This document shows positions 45,577-53,959 of a stretch of DNA of 64,000 nucleotides, piece by piece. Origin of the DNA: JAFGCL01 sp964423835 (GTDB lineage Bacteria; Chloroflexota; Dehalococcoidia; UBA2247; RBG-13-53-26); contig CAYRGJ010000001.1 in the NCBI GenBank assembly GCA_964423835.1, positions 124,001-188,000 of the forward strand. Reading direction: 5' to 3'. Made by a program: the position numbers and the translations under genes. The notes below the pieces were generated by a model. That model did not search any database. It was not told the origin of the DNA and saw nothing but the letters and a program-made list of their open reading frames with translations. Position 1 is the first letter of the stretch. Each line of letters begins with the position of its first letter.

Positions 45577-46383
45577 GTGGCCATGCAGATTAGCTATCGG
45601 TCCCGCCCCGTGGTCATCGCCGAACGCCAGGTAGCCCTGGGCGGACGCGAGATCGCGTGCGTCATCAAGCGCAGCGCGCGGGCGCGGCGGGTCCGCTTTG
45701 AGATCAGGGAAGACGGCACCCTCACCGTGGTCCTGCCCCGGCGTTGCCGGCTGGACCAGGTGGAAGAGATGGTGCGGTCCAAATCACGGTGGATCCTGGG
45801 CAAGATAGACGCCTTCGCGCAGCAGGTGAGGCCGCAGGGCAGCCGCAGGCTCCGGGATGGCGACACCATCCCCTTCCTGGGGGCGCCGCTGTGCATCGCC
45901 CTGGAGGATGGCATGTTCCCCACCGGGGCTCCCGCCCGGCTCGCCGGCAGGGCCCCGGCTGCAGCGGTGGAGATGATGGGGCGTACCCTGGTGGTTCGCG
46001 GCGCCCCGGCCGGGCGCGGCCTGGAAGCGCTGCTGGAGGGTTGGCTCCGGGCCCAGGCGGCGGCCGTGCTCCAGCGAAAGGCCCGGGAGCATGCGGCCAG
46101 CCTCGGTGTAGGCTACAGCCGTTTCTCCATCCGGGGGCAGAGGACGCGCTGGGGCAGTTGCTCCAGCAGGGGGACCCTCAGCTTCAACTGGAGGCTCATC
46201 ATGGCCCCGGAGCCGGTGGTGGACTACGTGGTGGTCCACGAAGTGGCCCATCTGCGCGAGATGAACCACACGGCCCGGTTCTGGAAGCTGGTGGCCGACC
46301 GCTGCCCGTCGTGGCGCGAGCACCGCCAGTGGTTGAATGATCACGGGGGGGAGCTGGCGGGCCTGCTGAAGGTCGGGGCATAG
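45577..46383 (+). CDS. YgjP/SprT-like zinc metallopeptidase (DUF45)
   Basis: 268 aa from a GTG at 45577 (ATG at 45583 is an alternative). The C-terminal zinc motif VVHEVAHLREMNHTARFWKL is HExxH followed by a downstream His, as in the YgjP-like M48/WLM clan. Upstream, RGQRTRWGSCSSRGTLSFNW is also characteristic. Probably a cytoplasmic protease, sometimes linked to restriction-modification loci. It is the last host gene before the tRNA and the integrated element. Confidence 0.88.
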   Translation: MAMQISYRSRPVVIAERQVALGGREIACVIKRSARARRVRFEIREDGTLTVVLPRRCRLDQVEEMVRSKSRWILGKIDAFAQQVRPQGSRRLRDGDTIPFLGAPLCIALEDGMFPTGAPARLAGRAPAAAVEMMGRTLVVRGAPAGRGLEALLEGWLRAQAAAVLQRKAREHAASLGVGYSRFSIRGQRTRWGSCSSRGTLSFNWRLIMAPEPVVDYVVVHEVAHLREMNHTARFWKLVADRCPSWREHRQWLNDHGGELAGLLKVGA

Positions 46384-46540
46384 TCGCACGTTCGTTGCGG
46401 CCGCGCAGGGCCGAACACACCTATTGCCGAAACGGCCGCCTGACCTCGTCCAGATACATGTGAGACAGGGGACAGGACGAGCACGGGCCTTGTTGGTGCC
46501 TGCGCGGCGGTGCTACAATGAACCCGAACAAGCCCCGCCG

Positions 46541-46619
<79 letters not shown>

Positions 46620-46621
46620 TT

Positions 46622-46632
46622 TACTTAACAAA
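46622..46632 (+). promoter_or_regulatory. Candidate integrase arm-type site (left end)
   Basis: TACTTAACAAA, three bases inside attL. The same 11-mer occurs inverted at 56804-56814 just inside attR; a second ACTTAACA copy lies at 46673-46680 and a partial ACTTAAC at 56774-56780. Position and repetition fit integrase or excisionase binding. Confidence 0.5.
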
Positions 46633-46674
46633 TCTACTTCACAACCTGACGCTCGTCTGGCTTTGGAAATCGAC

Positions 46675-46866
46675 TTAACACCTCTCATGTGACCTATCCT
46701 CCCTCCTGGTCTTCGGCCTTCTCTGCCGCTGGTAGTCGAGGCTCGTGACCATCCAGTCCCGGCCCCACTTCTTGCCCTTGAGTTTGCCCTGCTCGAGCAG
46801 CCGCCTGACATGGCTGACCTCCAGCCCCAGCTTCTCTGCCGCTTCCTTCGTGGTGTACTGTTCCAT
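46675..46866 (-). CDS. Excisionase-like helix-turn-helix protein
   Basis: 63 aa from the ATG at 46866. MEQYTTKEAAEKLGLEVSHV and RRLLEQGKLKGKKWGRDWMV form the winged-HTH pattern of the MerR/excisionase DNA-binding family, followed by a basic tail. It lies about 55 bp inside attL, where excisionases or recombination directionality factors often map. Its promoter is nearly perfect and the predicted transcript starts at or next to the ATG, so it is probably leaderless. An in-frame TTG at 46902 is the -35 box and not a start. Confidence 0.8.
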   Translation of the reverse strand: MEQYTTKEAAEKLGLEVSHVRRLLEQGKLKGKKWGRDWMVTSLDYQRQRRPKTRREDRSHERC

Positions 46867-46873
46867 GTCTCCG

Positions 46874-46902
46874 ATTATACACGCTAACGTGTATACTGTC
46901 AA
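46874..46902 (-). promoter_or_regulatory. Consensus promoter with internal operator for the excisionase-like gene
   Basis: Minus strand: TTGACA (46897-46902), 17-bp spacer, TATAAT (46874-46879), both perfect. The spacer and -10 contain a perfect 8-bp dyad, tatacacg/cgtgtata (46876-46895, 4-bp centre), which a repressor could occupy to block RNA polymerase. The ATG lies 7 nt after the -10 box. Confidence 0.85.
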
Positions 46903-46939
46903 GTACCTGGGCCATCCGGCGTACGGGTTGACGATGTGG

Positions 46940-48256
46940 TCAGGTACCGGGGCAGGCCCGGCATGAGCCGGGTAGAGCGGCCTTCTGCCGCAGGAGGGTT
47001 ATGTCATCCGTCATCCTCTGCCCGGTCTCGCCGAGTTGGTTGGCGAGCTCGCCGATGTGGGCAACCTCGGCAGAGGAGGCGTATCTGGCCACAAGCGCCT
47101 TGTGGTGCTTCTGCAGGGTGACAGCGGCCTCTGATGCTGCATCATTGAACTCTGCCAGGAGCGCGTCGCCGAACCATAGTCTGTAGGGCCAGTCACTGCT
47201 GTTCCATCCACTGCGGGTTGTGTGATGGTCCAACTTGCCCCCGTACCAGAAGTTGATGTGCTGACTGGCTGCGGCGTCGTTCTGCAGGAAGTCCTGCCCA
47301 ACAGCGTACTGATAGGCCGACTTCGCGTAGTTGTCGGCGTGGATTGAGAGAGCGGGGTAGCGATTGGGCCTGAACGTTGAGACCGAGCCCAGACCGAGGA
47401 CTGTCTTCAGGGTGTCCCTCATACTGCGACTGTGCAGGTCTATGGCAGAGAGGACGCGGTTGTCAGGCGAGTACACCACCACCTTCGCACCTACCACTGC
47501 GACGGGCTGACTGCACTCCTTCGCGCGGTGATACAACTCACCCAGGTCGGGCTCCAGCGCATCAATGTATGCACCCCATTTGGCCCTGACTCTGAGGCAC
47601 TCCTTGTCGTAGAGGGAGCCGTAGGCCGAGGCGATGCCCCGGCTGGCCTTCTTCTTCATGCCGTCGAACAAGGTCGTGCACGCCGTCTTCAGTTCGCCGG
47701 CCAGCCTCAACCACTCTGCGGAATCCTTGCCGATGGCATGTCCTCTGAGGTGCTCCTGGAGGCACTGGAATAGCATATCGTCCTCCAGACCGTATCGGCC
47801 CTCAACAAGCACGCTACGGAACGAGCCACGGGCAGGGCGGTAGTGCGTGTCCGTCAGCACGCATGATAGGTCGGTGAGGCCACGGGGCCCCAGGTTGCAC
47901 ATGAAGACAGGCTGGGGGAATGTGCTCCTATCGCACCATCGGTCTGCGACGTTCAGGAGTGAGTCGAAATGGCCCTGGCGTGTGTTCGATAGTTGGGCCT
48001 CGTCTTTGTTAACGTAGGTTTCCAGCATGTAGCCAGCGGCTTTCAGAAGCTCCGACCTCGGCAGTGAGAGTACTTCCGCGAGTGCCTCCACTGTGTCCTG
48101 CCTGGGTCGTGTGTTCCCATTCTCCCACTTGGATATGTTGCCCGTCCCTGAGATGTCAACTAGTTCTTGTTCCAAAAGATGGCGCAAAGCCTCTTGGCTC
48201 AGGCCACGTTTCTTTCTCGCGGCGCGCAGCAAATGTGCGAGGCCGGGATACTTCAT
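46940..48256 (-). CDS. XRE-family regulator with a large unknown C-terminal domain
   Basis: 438 aa from the ATG at 48256 (GAGGA upstream). The N-terminal HTH (about 5-70: LLRAARKKRGLSQEALRHLL, NISKWENGNTRPRQDTVEAL) is a Cro/CI-like domain. The remaining 360 residues are not recognised; they include VFMCNLGPRGLTDLSCVLTD and a helical C-terminus that may form a coiled coil (EVAHIGELANQLGETGQRMT). It is far longer than a phage repressor, so the C-terminus may sense a signal or have its own activity. Divergent from the small XRE gene at 48413. Confidence 0.75.
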   Translation of the reverse strand: MKYPGLAHLLRAARKKRGLSQEALRHLLEQELVDISGTGNISKWENGNTRPRQDTVEALAEVLSLPRSELLKAAGYMLETYVNKDEAQLSNTRQGHFDSLLNVADRWCDRSTFPQPVFMCNLGPRGLTDLSCVLTDTHYRPARGSFRSVLVEGRYGLEDDMLFQCLQEHLRGHAIGKDSAEWLRLAGELKTACTTLFDGMKKKASRGIASAYGSLYDKECLRVRAKWGAYIDALEPDLGELYHRAKECSQPVAVVGAKVVVYSPDNRVLSAIDLHSRSMRDTLKTVLGLGSVSTFRPNRYPALSIHADNYAKSAYQYAVGQDFLQNDAAASQHINFWYGGKLDHHTTRSGWNSSDWPYRLWFGDALLAEFNDAASEAAVTLQKHHKALVARYASSAEVAHIGELANQLGETGQRMTDDITLLRQKAALPGSCRACPGT

Positions 48257-48412
48257 CTTGTCCTCTTCAGGATGCATCACCAATGGCCGCACAACCTCTC
48301 TTCCCACAGTCAGCTTTCAAAAGAAGCAACGGCAATCCTGGAATCTTCCCGGTGGGAAGCAGCGAAAAGTATAGCCTGAGTACAGACAAAAACAAAGTGC
48401 AAGGAGGTCTCG
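48257..48412. promoter_or_regulatory. Divergent control region between the two XRE genes
   Basis: 156 bp separating oppositely transcribed HTH genes, the layout of a phage-like genetic switch. A dyad cttccc-ggt-gggaag (48345-48359) is a candidate operator. I see no strong -35/-10 pair on either strand. Confidence 0.45.
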
Positions 48413-48610
48413 ATGGACAGGAGCAACAAGGTTCGCGAAGTGAGGCGGAAGGCCAACATGGCCATGCAGGAACTCGCCGTGAGAGCAGGGATGAACCCGA
48501 GCTCACTGACGATGATTGAGCGCTATAACTACCTCCCAGGCCCAGAGGTGCGGGGCAAGATTGCGAAGGCGCTCGACACTGCTGAGGCCGACCTGTTCCC
48601 GATGCACTGA
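48413..48610 (+). CDS. Small XRE/Cro-like DNA-binding protein
   Basis: 65 aa with an AAGGAGG SD. One HTH domain: VREVRRKANMAMQELAVRAG, then MNPSSLTMIERYNYLPGPEV. Length and single domain fit a Cro-type or plasmid control protein. It opens the plus-strand replication module, opposite the large XRE regulator. Confidence 0.88.
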   Translation: MDRSNKVREVRRKANMAMQELAVRAGMNPSSLTMIERYNYLPGPEVRGKIAKALDTAEADLFPMH

Positions 48611-48690
48611 GAACAAGAGAGCCCCGGCTGCGCTTGGCGGCTGGAGCCGAGGCTCAGAGGACGAACATACAACAACGACGAGGAGGTTGC

Positions 48691-49053
48691 ATGTCCAGGA
48701 AGCAGTATAGCACGGATGGGGGAATCCCCGTCAGAGCCGGCAATCAGGTAGTCGGGCAGGTAGTAGAGGGCAAGTTTCACAAAAGGGTGCGAGGCTCCAA
48801 GCACATGTTGAGGGAGCCGAAGGGGTGGGCTGTGGATGTCCAGTCCTTCCAGGATGCGAGAGACCTCGGTGCTCAGAGCATCGAGATTGAGGACACCGAA
48901 AGCGGAGTGACCTACGCGGCCAGCGTTGAGCACGTGCTCTCCAGAGGCTTCCGATTTGACCGGGGGCACGGCCCCCAGATATGCCTGCCCCTGCGGTTCT
49001 GGAGCGTGCATCGTCCCGGCGAAGCAGAACAACTGGCCTTCGCCTTGGCCTGA
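48691..49053 (+). CDS. Small protein of the element, unknown function
   Basis: 120 aa from the ATG at 48691 behind GAGGAGG. It begins MSRKQYSTDGGIPVRAGNQV. Beta-strand-rich and neutral, with a possible DUF-type fold: GWAVDVQSFQDARDLGAQSI and EIEDTESGVTYAASVEHVLS. No family recognised. It lies directly upstream of the replication protein gene, which starts 14 nt after its stop. Confidence 0.7.
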   Translation: MSRKQYSTDGGIPVRAGNQVVGQVVEGKFHKRVRGSKHMLREPKGWAVDVQSFQDARDLGAQSIEIEDTESGVTYAASVEHVLSRGFRFDRGHGPQICLPLRFWSVHRPGEAEQLAFALA

Positions 49054-49067
49054 GAGGTTGGCATAGG

Positions 49068-49868
49068 TTGGCGAGTCCACAGGTCGAAAACGGGTACACC
49101 CGCCTAAGCAACGAGTTGTTGGAGAGGCTCATGGCGATGTGCCTCAGCCCCAACGAGTGGCGGGTGCTCCTGTGCGTCATCAGGCTGAGCTATGGATTCA
49201 GGGCCAAGACCGCACGCATCACAGGGGCACGGGTGGCTACCATGACGGGAATGCATGAGCAGCACGTCAGCGCCACGTTCAAGAGGCTAGTGCACAGGAA
49301 CCTCATTGTTCGGAGCGGGAAGCGCATCGGCGTCCAAAAGGACTGGGAGAGGTGGCTCAGCCATGAACAGAAATCACAGGGGCCTGTTACCTCTGAGCAT
49401 GAGACCGAGAGCGGCACAGATGAGAGTAACAGGAGCCTGTTACCAAAAGTAACAAGAGGATGTGAGGAATTGAACGCTCTAAAGAAACGTATAAAGAAAC
49501 AGGCCGTCGCTCCGCTCCGACCACCATCCTCTGAGGGAGAGAAGACGGTGCCCGTCTCCGATGGAGAGGCGTCCTGCACTCCCGACAAAGGGGCAGTCCA
49601 GAACGCCGGGGTGCGCCAGGTCTTCGCTGGCCTGAAGGAACGGCGTGGCTGGACGTCGCCGATGTCGGCGGCAGAAGCCAAGGCCATCCGGTGGATGCTG
49701 GGGGAGGGCTACACGCCCGAGGACATCCTTGGCTGCTATGACTACCTCGCCGGCCAAGGCTTCTGGAGGGATAAACCCCTGTTCATGATGTCGGTCAAGA
49801 AAGACATCGGCTTATGGCGGCAAAGGCAGGCAACCCCGCAGGAGGTGAGCGAATGGCCAGTGAGATGA
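49068..49868 (+). CDS. Phage replication protein O-like initiator
   Basis: 266 aa. The start is a TTG at 49068, giving LASPQVENGYTRLSNELLER, because phage RepO proteins begin with that pattern and GAGAGG lies upstream; no ATG fits. MCLSPNEWRVLLCVIRLSYG and GMHEQHVSATFKRLVHRNLI form the winged-helix N-domain that binds an origin. The C-terminal part (about 195-266: RRGWTSPMSAAEAKAIRWML) resembles a helicase-loader or DnaD-like tail. It would bring the DnaB helicase, encoded next with a 16-nt overlap, to the element's origin. Confidence 0.82.
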   Translation: MASPQVENGYTRLSNELLERLMAMCLSPNEWRVLLCVIRLSYGFRAKTARITGARVATMTGMHEQHVSATFKRLVHRNLIVRSGKRIGVQKDWERWLSHEQKSQGPVTSEHETESGTDESNRSLLPKVTRGCEELNALKKRIKKQAVAPLRPPSSEGEKTVPVSDGEASCTPDKGAVQNAGVRQVFAGLKERRGWTSPMSAAEAKAIRWMLGEGYTPEDILGCYDYLAGQGFWRDKPLFMMSVKKDIGLWRQRQATPQEVSEWPVR

Positions 49869-51166
49869 TGGTGCCCCATTCTTCGGAGGCAGAAGCTGCC
49901 GTCCTGGGCTCCGTGCTCATTGACCCAGAAGTACTCGACCTGGTGGCCCCCATCGTGCGGGTCGAGGACTTCCTTGACGAGAGGCACCGCACCATCTTCA
50001 AAGCCATGAAGGACCTCGGATATGGCGTAGACCAGCTTACCCTTGCGGCTGACCTGCAGCGGAAGGGGAAGTCGGAGCAGGCCGGCGGCTTGGCCTACCT
50101 GTCACAACTGGTAAACGACACCCCCACTTCGGTCAATGCCGAGCACTACGCCAGAATAGTGGCCGACACCTCCTACCAGCGCCGAGTCATCGAGGTAGCC
50201 GGGACACTGGCCCAGATGGGGTACAAGGGGGGAACTGGCCCTGCAGCCCTCTACGGCGAGGCACAGGGCCTATTGTCGAAGCTGGCTCCTGACGATGCCG
50301 GCGACGTTGTTGGCCCAATCGAACACGCCGAGGCCATGGTGTCGATGTTGTCCAGACGGCGCGACAAGGAGGTCGAGGCCGTGGCCTTCGGATACCCAGC
50401 CCTGGACGCCCTCTCTGGCGGGACGTGGCCCGGTGACCTTGTCTTGGTAGGGGCGAGGCCGTCCGTAGGCAAGTCGCAGGTTCTGCTGGAGATTGCCCTA
50501 CACAACGCCACGCTGGGGCGTCCGGTGCTGTTTGCCTCTGCCGAGATGTCACTGGACCAACTCATGGAGAGGGAGCTCTGCATGCAGGCTGGGCTTGATA
50601 TGCGGCGGCTCCGTCGTGGCGAGCTCTCCGACGACGAGTGGGGGCGTGCTCAGACGGTGGTGGCAAAGGTGGCCGGCATGCCGCTTCACTTCCTCTCGGG
50701 CAAACTGACGGTGACGGGCATTGCTCAGAGGGCCCAGGCGCTGAAGAACTCGAGGGGGCTGGCGCTGGTGGTCGTGGACTACGTCCAATTGCTCCATGAC
50801 CGCAGAGATGCACGGGCCGGCGACACGCTGCGGGAGCGTGTAGGGTTCATCTCCGGTTCGCTCAAGGCTATTGCCGTTGACTGCCAGGTCCCGGTGATTG
50901 CGGCATCGCAGTTCAACCGTGCAGTTGAGGCGAGAGATGGGCACCTGCCGATGCTGGCCGACCTCAAGGAGAGCGGTGACCTGGAACAGGATGCCGACAT
51001 GATTCTACTCCTGCACCGGCCCGAGTTGTATGAGCAGAAGCCAGAGAACGCCGGCGTCCTGATGATGAAGGTGGGCAAGAACCGGCAGACGGGCGTGACC
51101 GGGGTGGTCAAGCTGGCGTGGAATGCGAGGAAGCACCGCTATGAAGACAAGGAGATGAGACCGTGA
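49853..51166 (+). CDS. Replicative DNA helicase, DnaB family
   Basis: 437 aa from the ATG at 49853 with GGAGGTGA. The N-terminal helical domain (HSSEAEAAVLGSVLIDPEVL) and RecA-like core have Walker A VGARPSVGKSQVLLE (about 199-213), LFASAEMSLDQLMERELCMQ, and Walker B LALVVVDYVQLLHD. SGDLEQDADMILLLHRPELY is the DnaB H4 region. It unwinds DNA at forks; here it probably serves element replication. It differs from a host DnaB by its phage-style neighbours. Confidence 0.93.
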   Translation: MASEMMVPHSSEAEAAVLGSVLIDPEVLDLVAPIVRVEDFLDERHRTIFKAMKDLGYGVDQLTLAADLQRKGKSEQAGGLAYLSQLVNDTPTSVNAEHYARIVADTSYQRRVIEVAGTLAQMGYKGGTGPAALYGEAQGLLSKLAPDDAGDVVGPIEHAEAMVSMLSRRRDKEVEAVAFGYPALDALSGGTWPGDLVLVGARPSVGKSQVLLEIALHNATLGRPVLFASAEMSLDQLMERELCMQAGLDMRRLRRGELSDDEWGRAQTVVAKVAGMPLHFLSGKLTVTGIAQRAQALKNSRGLALVVVDYVQLLHDRRDARAGDTLRERVGFISGSLKAIAVDCQVPVIAASQFNRAVEARDGHLPMLADLKESGDLEQDADMILLLHRPELYEQKPENAGVLMMKVGKNRQTGVTGVVKLAWNARKHRYEDKEMRP

Positions 51167-51813
51167 GAGAGATGGAGCAAGTACCCGGTGAGGCCGCTCT
51201 GACGCAGTCGGATGGCCCGGGCGTGGAGCCAGAGCGACTGGCGGCATACCGGCAGCGCTGCAGGAGGAAGCCCGTGGGACTCAAGTACTCACCGGGCCAG
51301 GACAAGTCCGCTCTGGTGGTAGAGGCAACTGACCCCGAGGCTGCACGGGTAATGATGGCTGAGGCGATGGGCACCGTTGATGAGGGCCTCCAGGCATACC
51401 TGATGGTCCAGGCCGTGGAGACCTTTCGCGGGTTCGTCCACGCAAACGGGCAGGACTACGAGAAGCTGGGTGAGTTCGCCAATCGAGCCATGGCCTTACT
51501 CAACGGCATACAGCCTGGGGACGAGATTGAAGCGATGTTGGGTGTCCAGATGATAGGAGTGCACAATGCAGCCATGGATTGCCTACGACGGGCGCAGATA
51601 GTCGGCCAGACCTTCGAGGGTGAGGAGGCCTATATCAACCGCGCCAACAAGCTGCTCAGGACCTTCACGGTGCAGATGGAGGCGCTCAAGAGGTATCGCA
51701 CTGGAGGCCAGCAGAAGGTTGTTGTGGAGCATGTGCATGTCAACGAAGGCGGCCAGGCCATAGTCGGGAACGTGTCAACTGGGGGAGGGGGTAATGACCC
51801 GACCCGAAGATGA
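51163..51813 (+). CDS. Phage-type protein of unknown function, paired with HGG-motif protein
   Basis: 216 aa from a GTG at 51163 that overlaps the helicase stop by 4 nt (GTGA), with AAGGAG upstream. The C-terminal half (MDCLRRAQIVGQTFEGEEAY, INRANKLLRTFTVQMEALKR, VVVEHVHVNEGGQAIVGNVS) matches, from memory, a prophage-borne family in proteobacteria that is regularly followed by an HGG-motif protein, as here. Function unknown. Confidence 0.7.
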   Translation: MREMEQVPGEAALTQSDGPGVEPERLAAYRQRCRRKPVGLKYSPGQDKSALVVEATDPEAARVMMAEAMGTVDEGLQAYLMVQAVETFRGFVHANGQDYEKLGEFANRAMALLNGIQPGDEIEAMLGVQMIGVHNAAMDCLRRAQIVGQTFEGEEAYINRANKLLRTFTVQMEALKRYRTGGQQKVVVEHVHVNEGGQAIVGNVSTGGGGNDPTRR

Positions 51814-52117
51814 ACCCCATGCGACACGGCGCGGATGGCTGAAGAACAACAACCCGCCTGGAGACTTCCGCAAAGCGCTAAGGTGCGGGGCACGCACCAG
51901 GCAGGGCACGCCATGCCGGGGCCCGGCCATGAGGAACGGCAGATGCCGTATGCACGGTGGAAAGAGTACGGGGCCGAGGACTCCTGAAGGACTGGCGAGG
52001 TCAAGAAGGGCCAACTGGAAGCACGGGCGCTATTCCGCAGAGGCACTCAGGGAGAGGGATGTTGTGGCTCGGCTCCTGAGGGAGACACGACGGCTCATCG
52101 CTGAGTGGGGTCTGTAG
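51794..52117 (+). CDS. HGGxSTGPRTxEG-motif protein
   Basis: 107 aa with a CGARTRQGTPCRGPAMRNGR segment (paired Cys, possible metal site) and the diagnostic CRMHGGKSTGPRTPEGLARS stretch. Basic. This short family is widespread in prophages and islands and has no known function. It overlaps the preceding gene by 20 bp. Confidence 0.82.
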   Translation: MTRPEDEPHATRRGWLKNNNPPGDFRKALRCGARTRQGTPCRGPAMRNGRCRMHGGKSTGPRTPEGLARSRRANWKHGRYSAEALRERDVVARLLRETRRLIAEWGL

Positions 52118-52268
52118 AATCCCAGGGGGACGGGGCCGGGGGCTGCATCCCCGGCTTTGTCCCTGGGATTGTCACAACGAGAGTGCTGCCAGGGCTCAGG
52201 TTGACATCCGTATGGCTCGGTGCTAACGTCCAAGGCAGAAGCGACCGCGACCTTTGGGGAGGTGCGTA

Positions 52269-52712
52269 ATGTTCTGTCGCCAATGCGGCAAGCCCATGTC
52301 CGAAGGAGACGGGTTCTGCCAGAGTTGCGGAACTGCGGTACACACGGATACACCTGCGCAAGGCATGCCAGTGACTCCGGTGCCGCCAACCTATCAAACC
52401 CCTGTGCAGCAGATATTTGTTGGAGGAGCGAGTAGCAGTTCGAGTTCCAGCAGCAGTTCCAGTGCTGCAGCCGCAGCGGCAGTGTCAGGCATCGCCAGGG
52501 GCATCTCCCCGAAATCACGGCTGGTGGCGAGTCTCCTTGCCATCCTCTTAGGTTACTTCGGCATTCATCGCTTCTATCTAGGCAAGGTCGGGACGGGCAT
52601 ACTGATGCTTCTCACCGGCGGCGGGTTTCTCATCTGGTGGGTAATCGACAGCATAGTAGCGGTGTCAGGGGGGCTGACCGACAGCGAGGGGAGAGTCGTC
52701 AGCCGATGGTGA
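52269..52712 (+). CDS. Zinc-ribbon plus TM2-domain membrane protein
   Basis: 147 aa from the ATG at 52269 behind GGGGAGG. An N-terminal zinc ribbon (CRQCGKPMSEGDGFCQSCGT, two CxxC pairs) and a Ser10-Ala6 low-complexity linker (about 56-71) precede the TM2 domain (LLAILLGYFGIHRFYLGKVG, then MLLTGGGFLIWWVIDSIVAV), two helices with the conserved DRF-like HRFYLG turn. The role of TM2 proteins is poorly known. It is element-borne and may be cargo. Confidence 0.82.
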   Translation: MFCRQCGKPMSEGDGFCQSCGTAVHTDTPAQGMPVTPVPPTYQTPVQQIFVGGASSSSSSSSSSSAAAAAAVSGIARGISPKSRLVASLLAILLGYFGIHRFYLGKVGTGILMLLTGGGFLIWWVIDSIVAVSGGLTDSEGRVVSRW

Positions 52713-52725
52713 TGCTGGGGATCGC

Positions 52726-53775
52726 CTACGGCGGCTCATGTTTGGGGTAGACTATCAGTCGCGGTTGGCCGTCCTCGCCATCGACACAGTCAATGACAAC
52801 CTCGGTCCCCGCTAGTATTTCCTTGGATTCTGGCGAAGCGCGCAGCGCGACTGTCTCCTCACTGCCGACTGGGAAGTCGCCGGCCTTTTCAGGGCCCAGC
52901 CAGAGGGAGAATCCGTCGCCCTCGGTGTCAATGCGGAGCACATGGCTGGCATCTCTGGCGTTGGCGGCTTGGATAGCCTTCAACTCCTCTGCTGCTCGAG
53001 GTGTTATGGTCAACATGCCTTTGGCGGTCCGCTCAGCCCTGCCCTTGTCCAATCGCTCGAGAAAGCCGGCCAGTTCAGGCCTCATTTCCTGTATGTATGC
53101 TCTCAGTTGCTCCAAGGCGTCCGCCTCTTGCTGTTCTAGGGAGTATGGCGCCTCTGCATGCGGCTCCGCCCGACCGGACGGATTCTCCTTGCAGAAGCGC
53201 TTCCAGTCTTCGTCAGCGACATCCGGCCGCTTCATTCTCGACATGATATCCCAGGTGAGTCCGGGGTACAGAATGCCGAAGCAAAGAGCCTCTGCACCTG
53301 CCATTCTTATCCATGTCCACGCTTCCCGTTCCTGGAGGTTGACCTTCGATTCAGCGATTTCCCTCAGGAGGTTCTTGGAGCGCTTAAGCCTGTCAGCGGC
53401 CGGTCCCTTCATTGCGGACAGACTCTTCACGGAGTGTGCGTATTCCGTTTCTAGTACAAGGTCAGACAGCGAATAGGGCTCGCGACCCAGTGTCTGTTTG
53501 TAGGACTGAAGGCGCTTGTCTACTTGACGCCTTTGGAAGTCCAGCATGGGGCCATGATTCTCTTGCGGAATACACAGGAGTTGCATGGCACCATCCATGT
53601 CGTTTGTCAGCCGCCTCCCTATGAGAGCCAACTGCTCATAGAGGAATCCCACTATCACCCAGAGTTCTCCCCTCGGGACGTATGGTCCTCCAAGAAGCCG
53701 CTTGCGCGCCCTTGTTTGGAGCGCCCCCATGGCCATGAAGCTCGTCAGGGGAATGACCTTCGTAGATTCACGCAT
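52726..53775 (-). CDS. Unknown protein with a C-terminal HesB/IscA-like domain
   Basis: 349 aa. The N-terminal 250 residues are helical and unrecognised (SLSDLVLETEYAHSVKSLSA, EAWTWIRMAGAEALCFGILY). The last 95 residues start MLTITPRAAEELKAIQA and run to DCVDGEDGQPRLIVYPKHE, the outline of the HesB/IscA fold, but the Cys triad for Fe-S binding is not present (only one Cys). It may therefore be a non-iron-sulfur HesB-like domain. It converges on the TM2 gene, 14 bp away. Probably cargo. Confidence 0.6.
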   Translation of the reverse strand: MRESTKVIPLTSFMAMGALQTRARKRLLGGPYVPRGELWVIVGFLYEQLALIGRRLTNDMDGAMQLLCIPQENHGPMLDFQRRQVDKRLQSYKQTLGREPYSLSDLVLETEYAHSVKSLSAMKGPAADRLKRSKNLLREIAESKVNLQEREAWTWIRMAGAEALCFGILYPGLTWDIMSRMKRPDVADEDWKRFCKENPSGRAEPHAEAPYSLEQQEADALEQLRAYIQEMRPELAGFLERLDKGRAERTAKGMLTITPRAAEELKAIQAANARDASHVLRIDTEGDGFSLWLGPEKAGDFPVGSEETVALRASPESKEILAGTEVVIDCVDGEDGQPRLIVYPKHEPP

Positions 53776-53959
53776 TTGTTAGAATCTGCAGTGGCATCAT
53801 CGACATCACATTCGGCCGGTAAGCTCTGCTGGGATTGTAGCACCCTTGTCCAAAGCTCGAAGTTTGACAGTCTGCTCTGGCATTACTATCCTACACGCAA
53901 TCCGACACGCACGGCGTCATCCTCATCGCAAGACCGGCCGGTGGAGGAAGGAGGCTGAT

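Noticed and set aside
46867..46902. Longer start (TTG at 46902) for the excisionase-like gene
   Set aside because: That TTG is the first three bases of a perfect -35 box; the transcript would start downstream of it.
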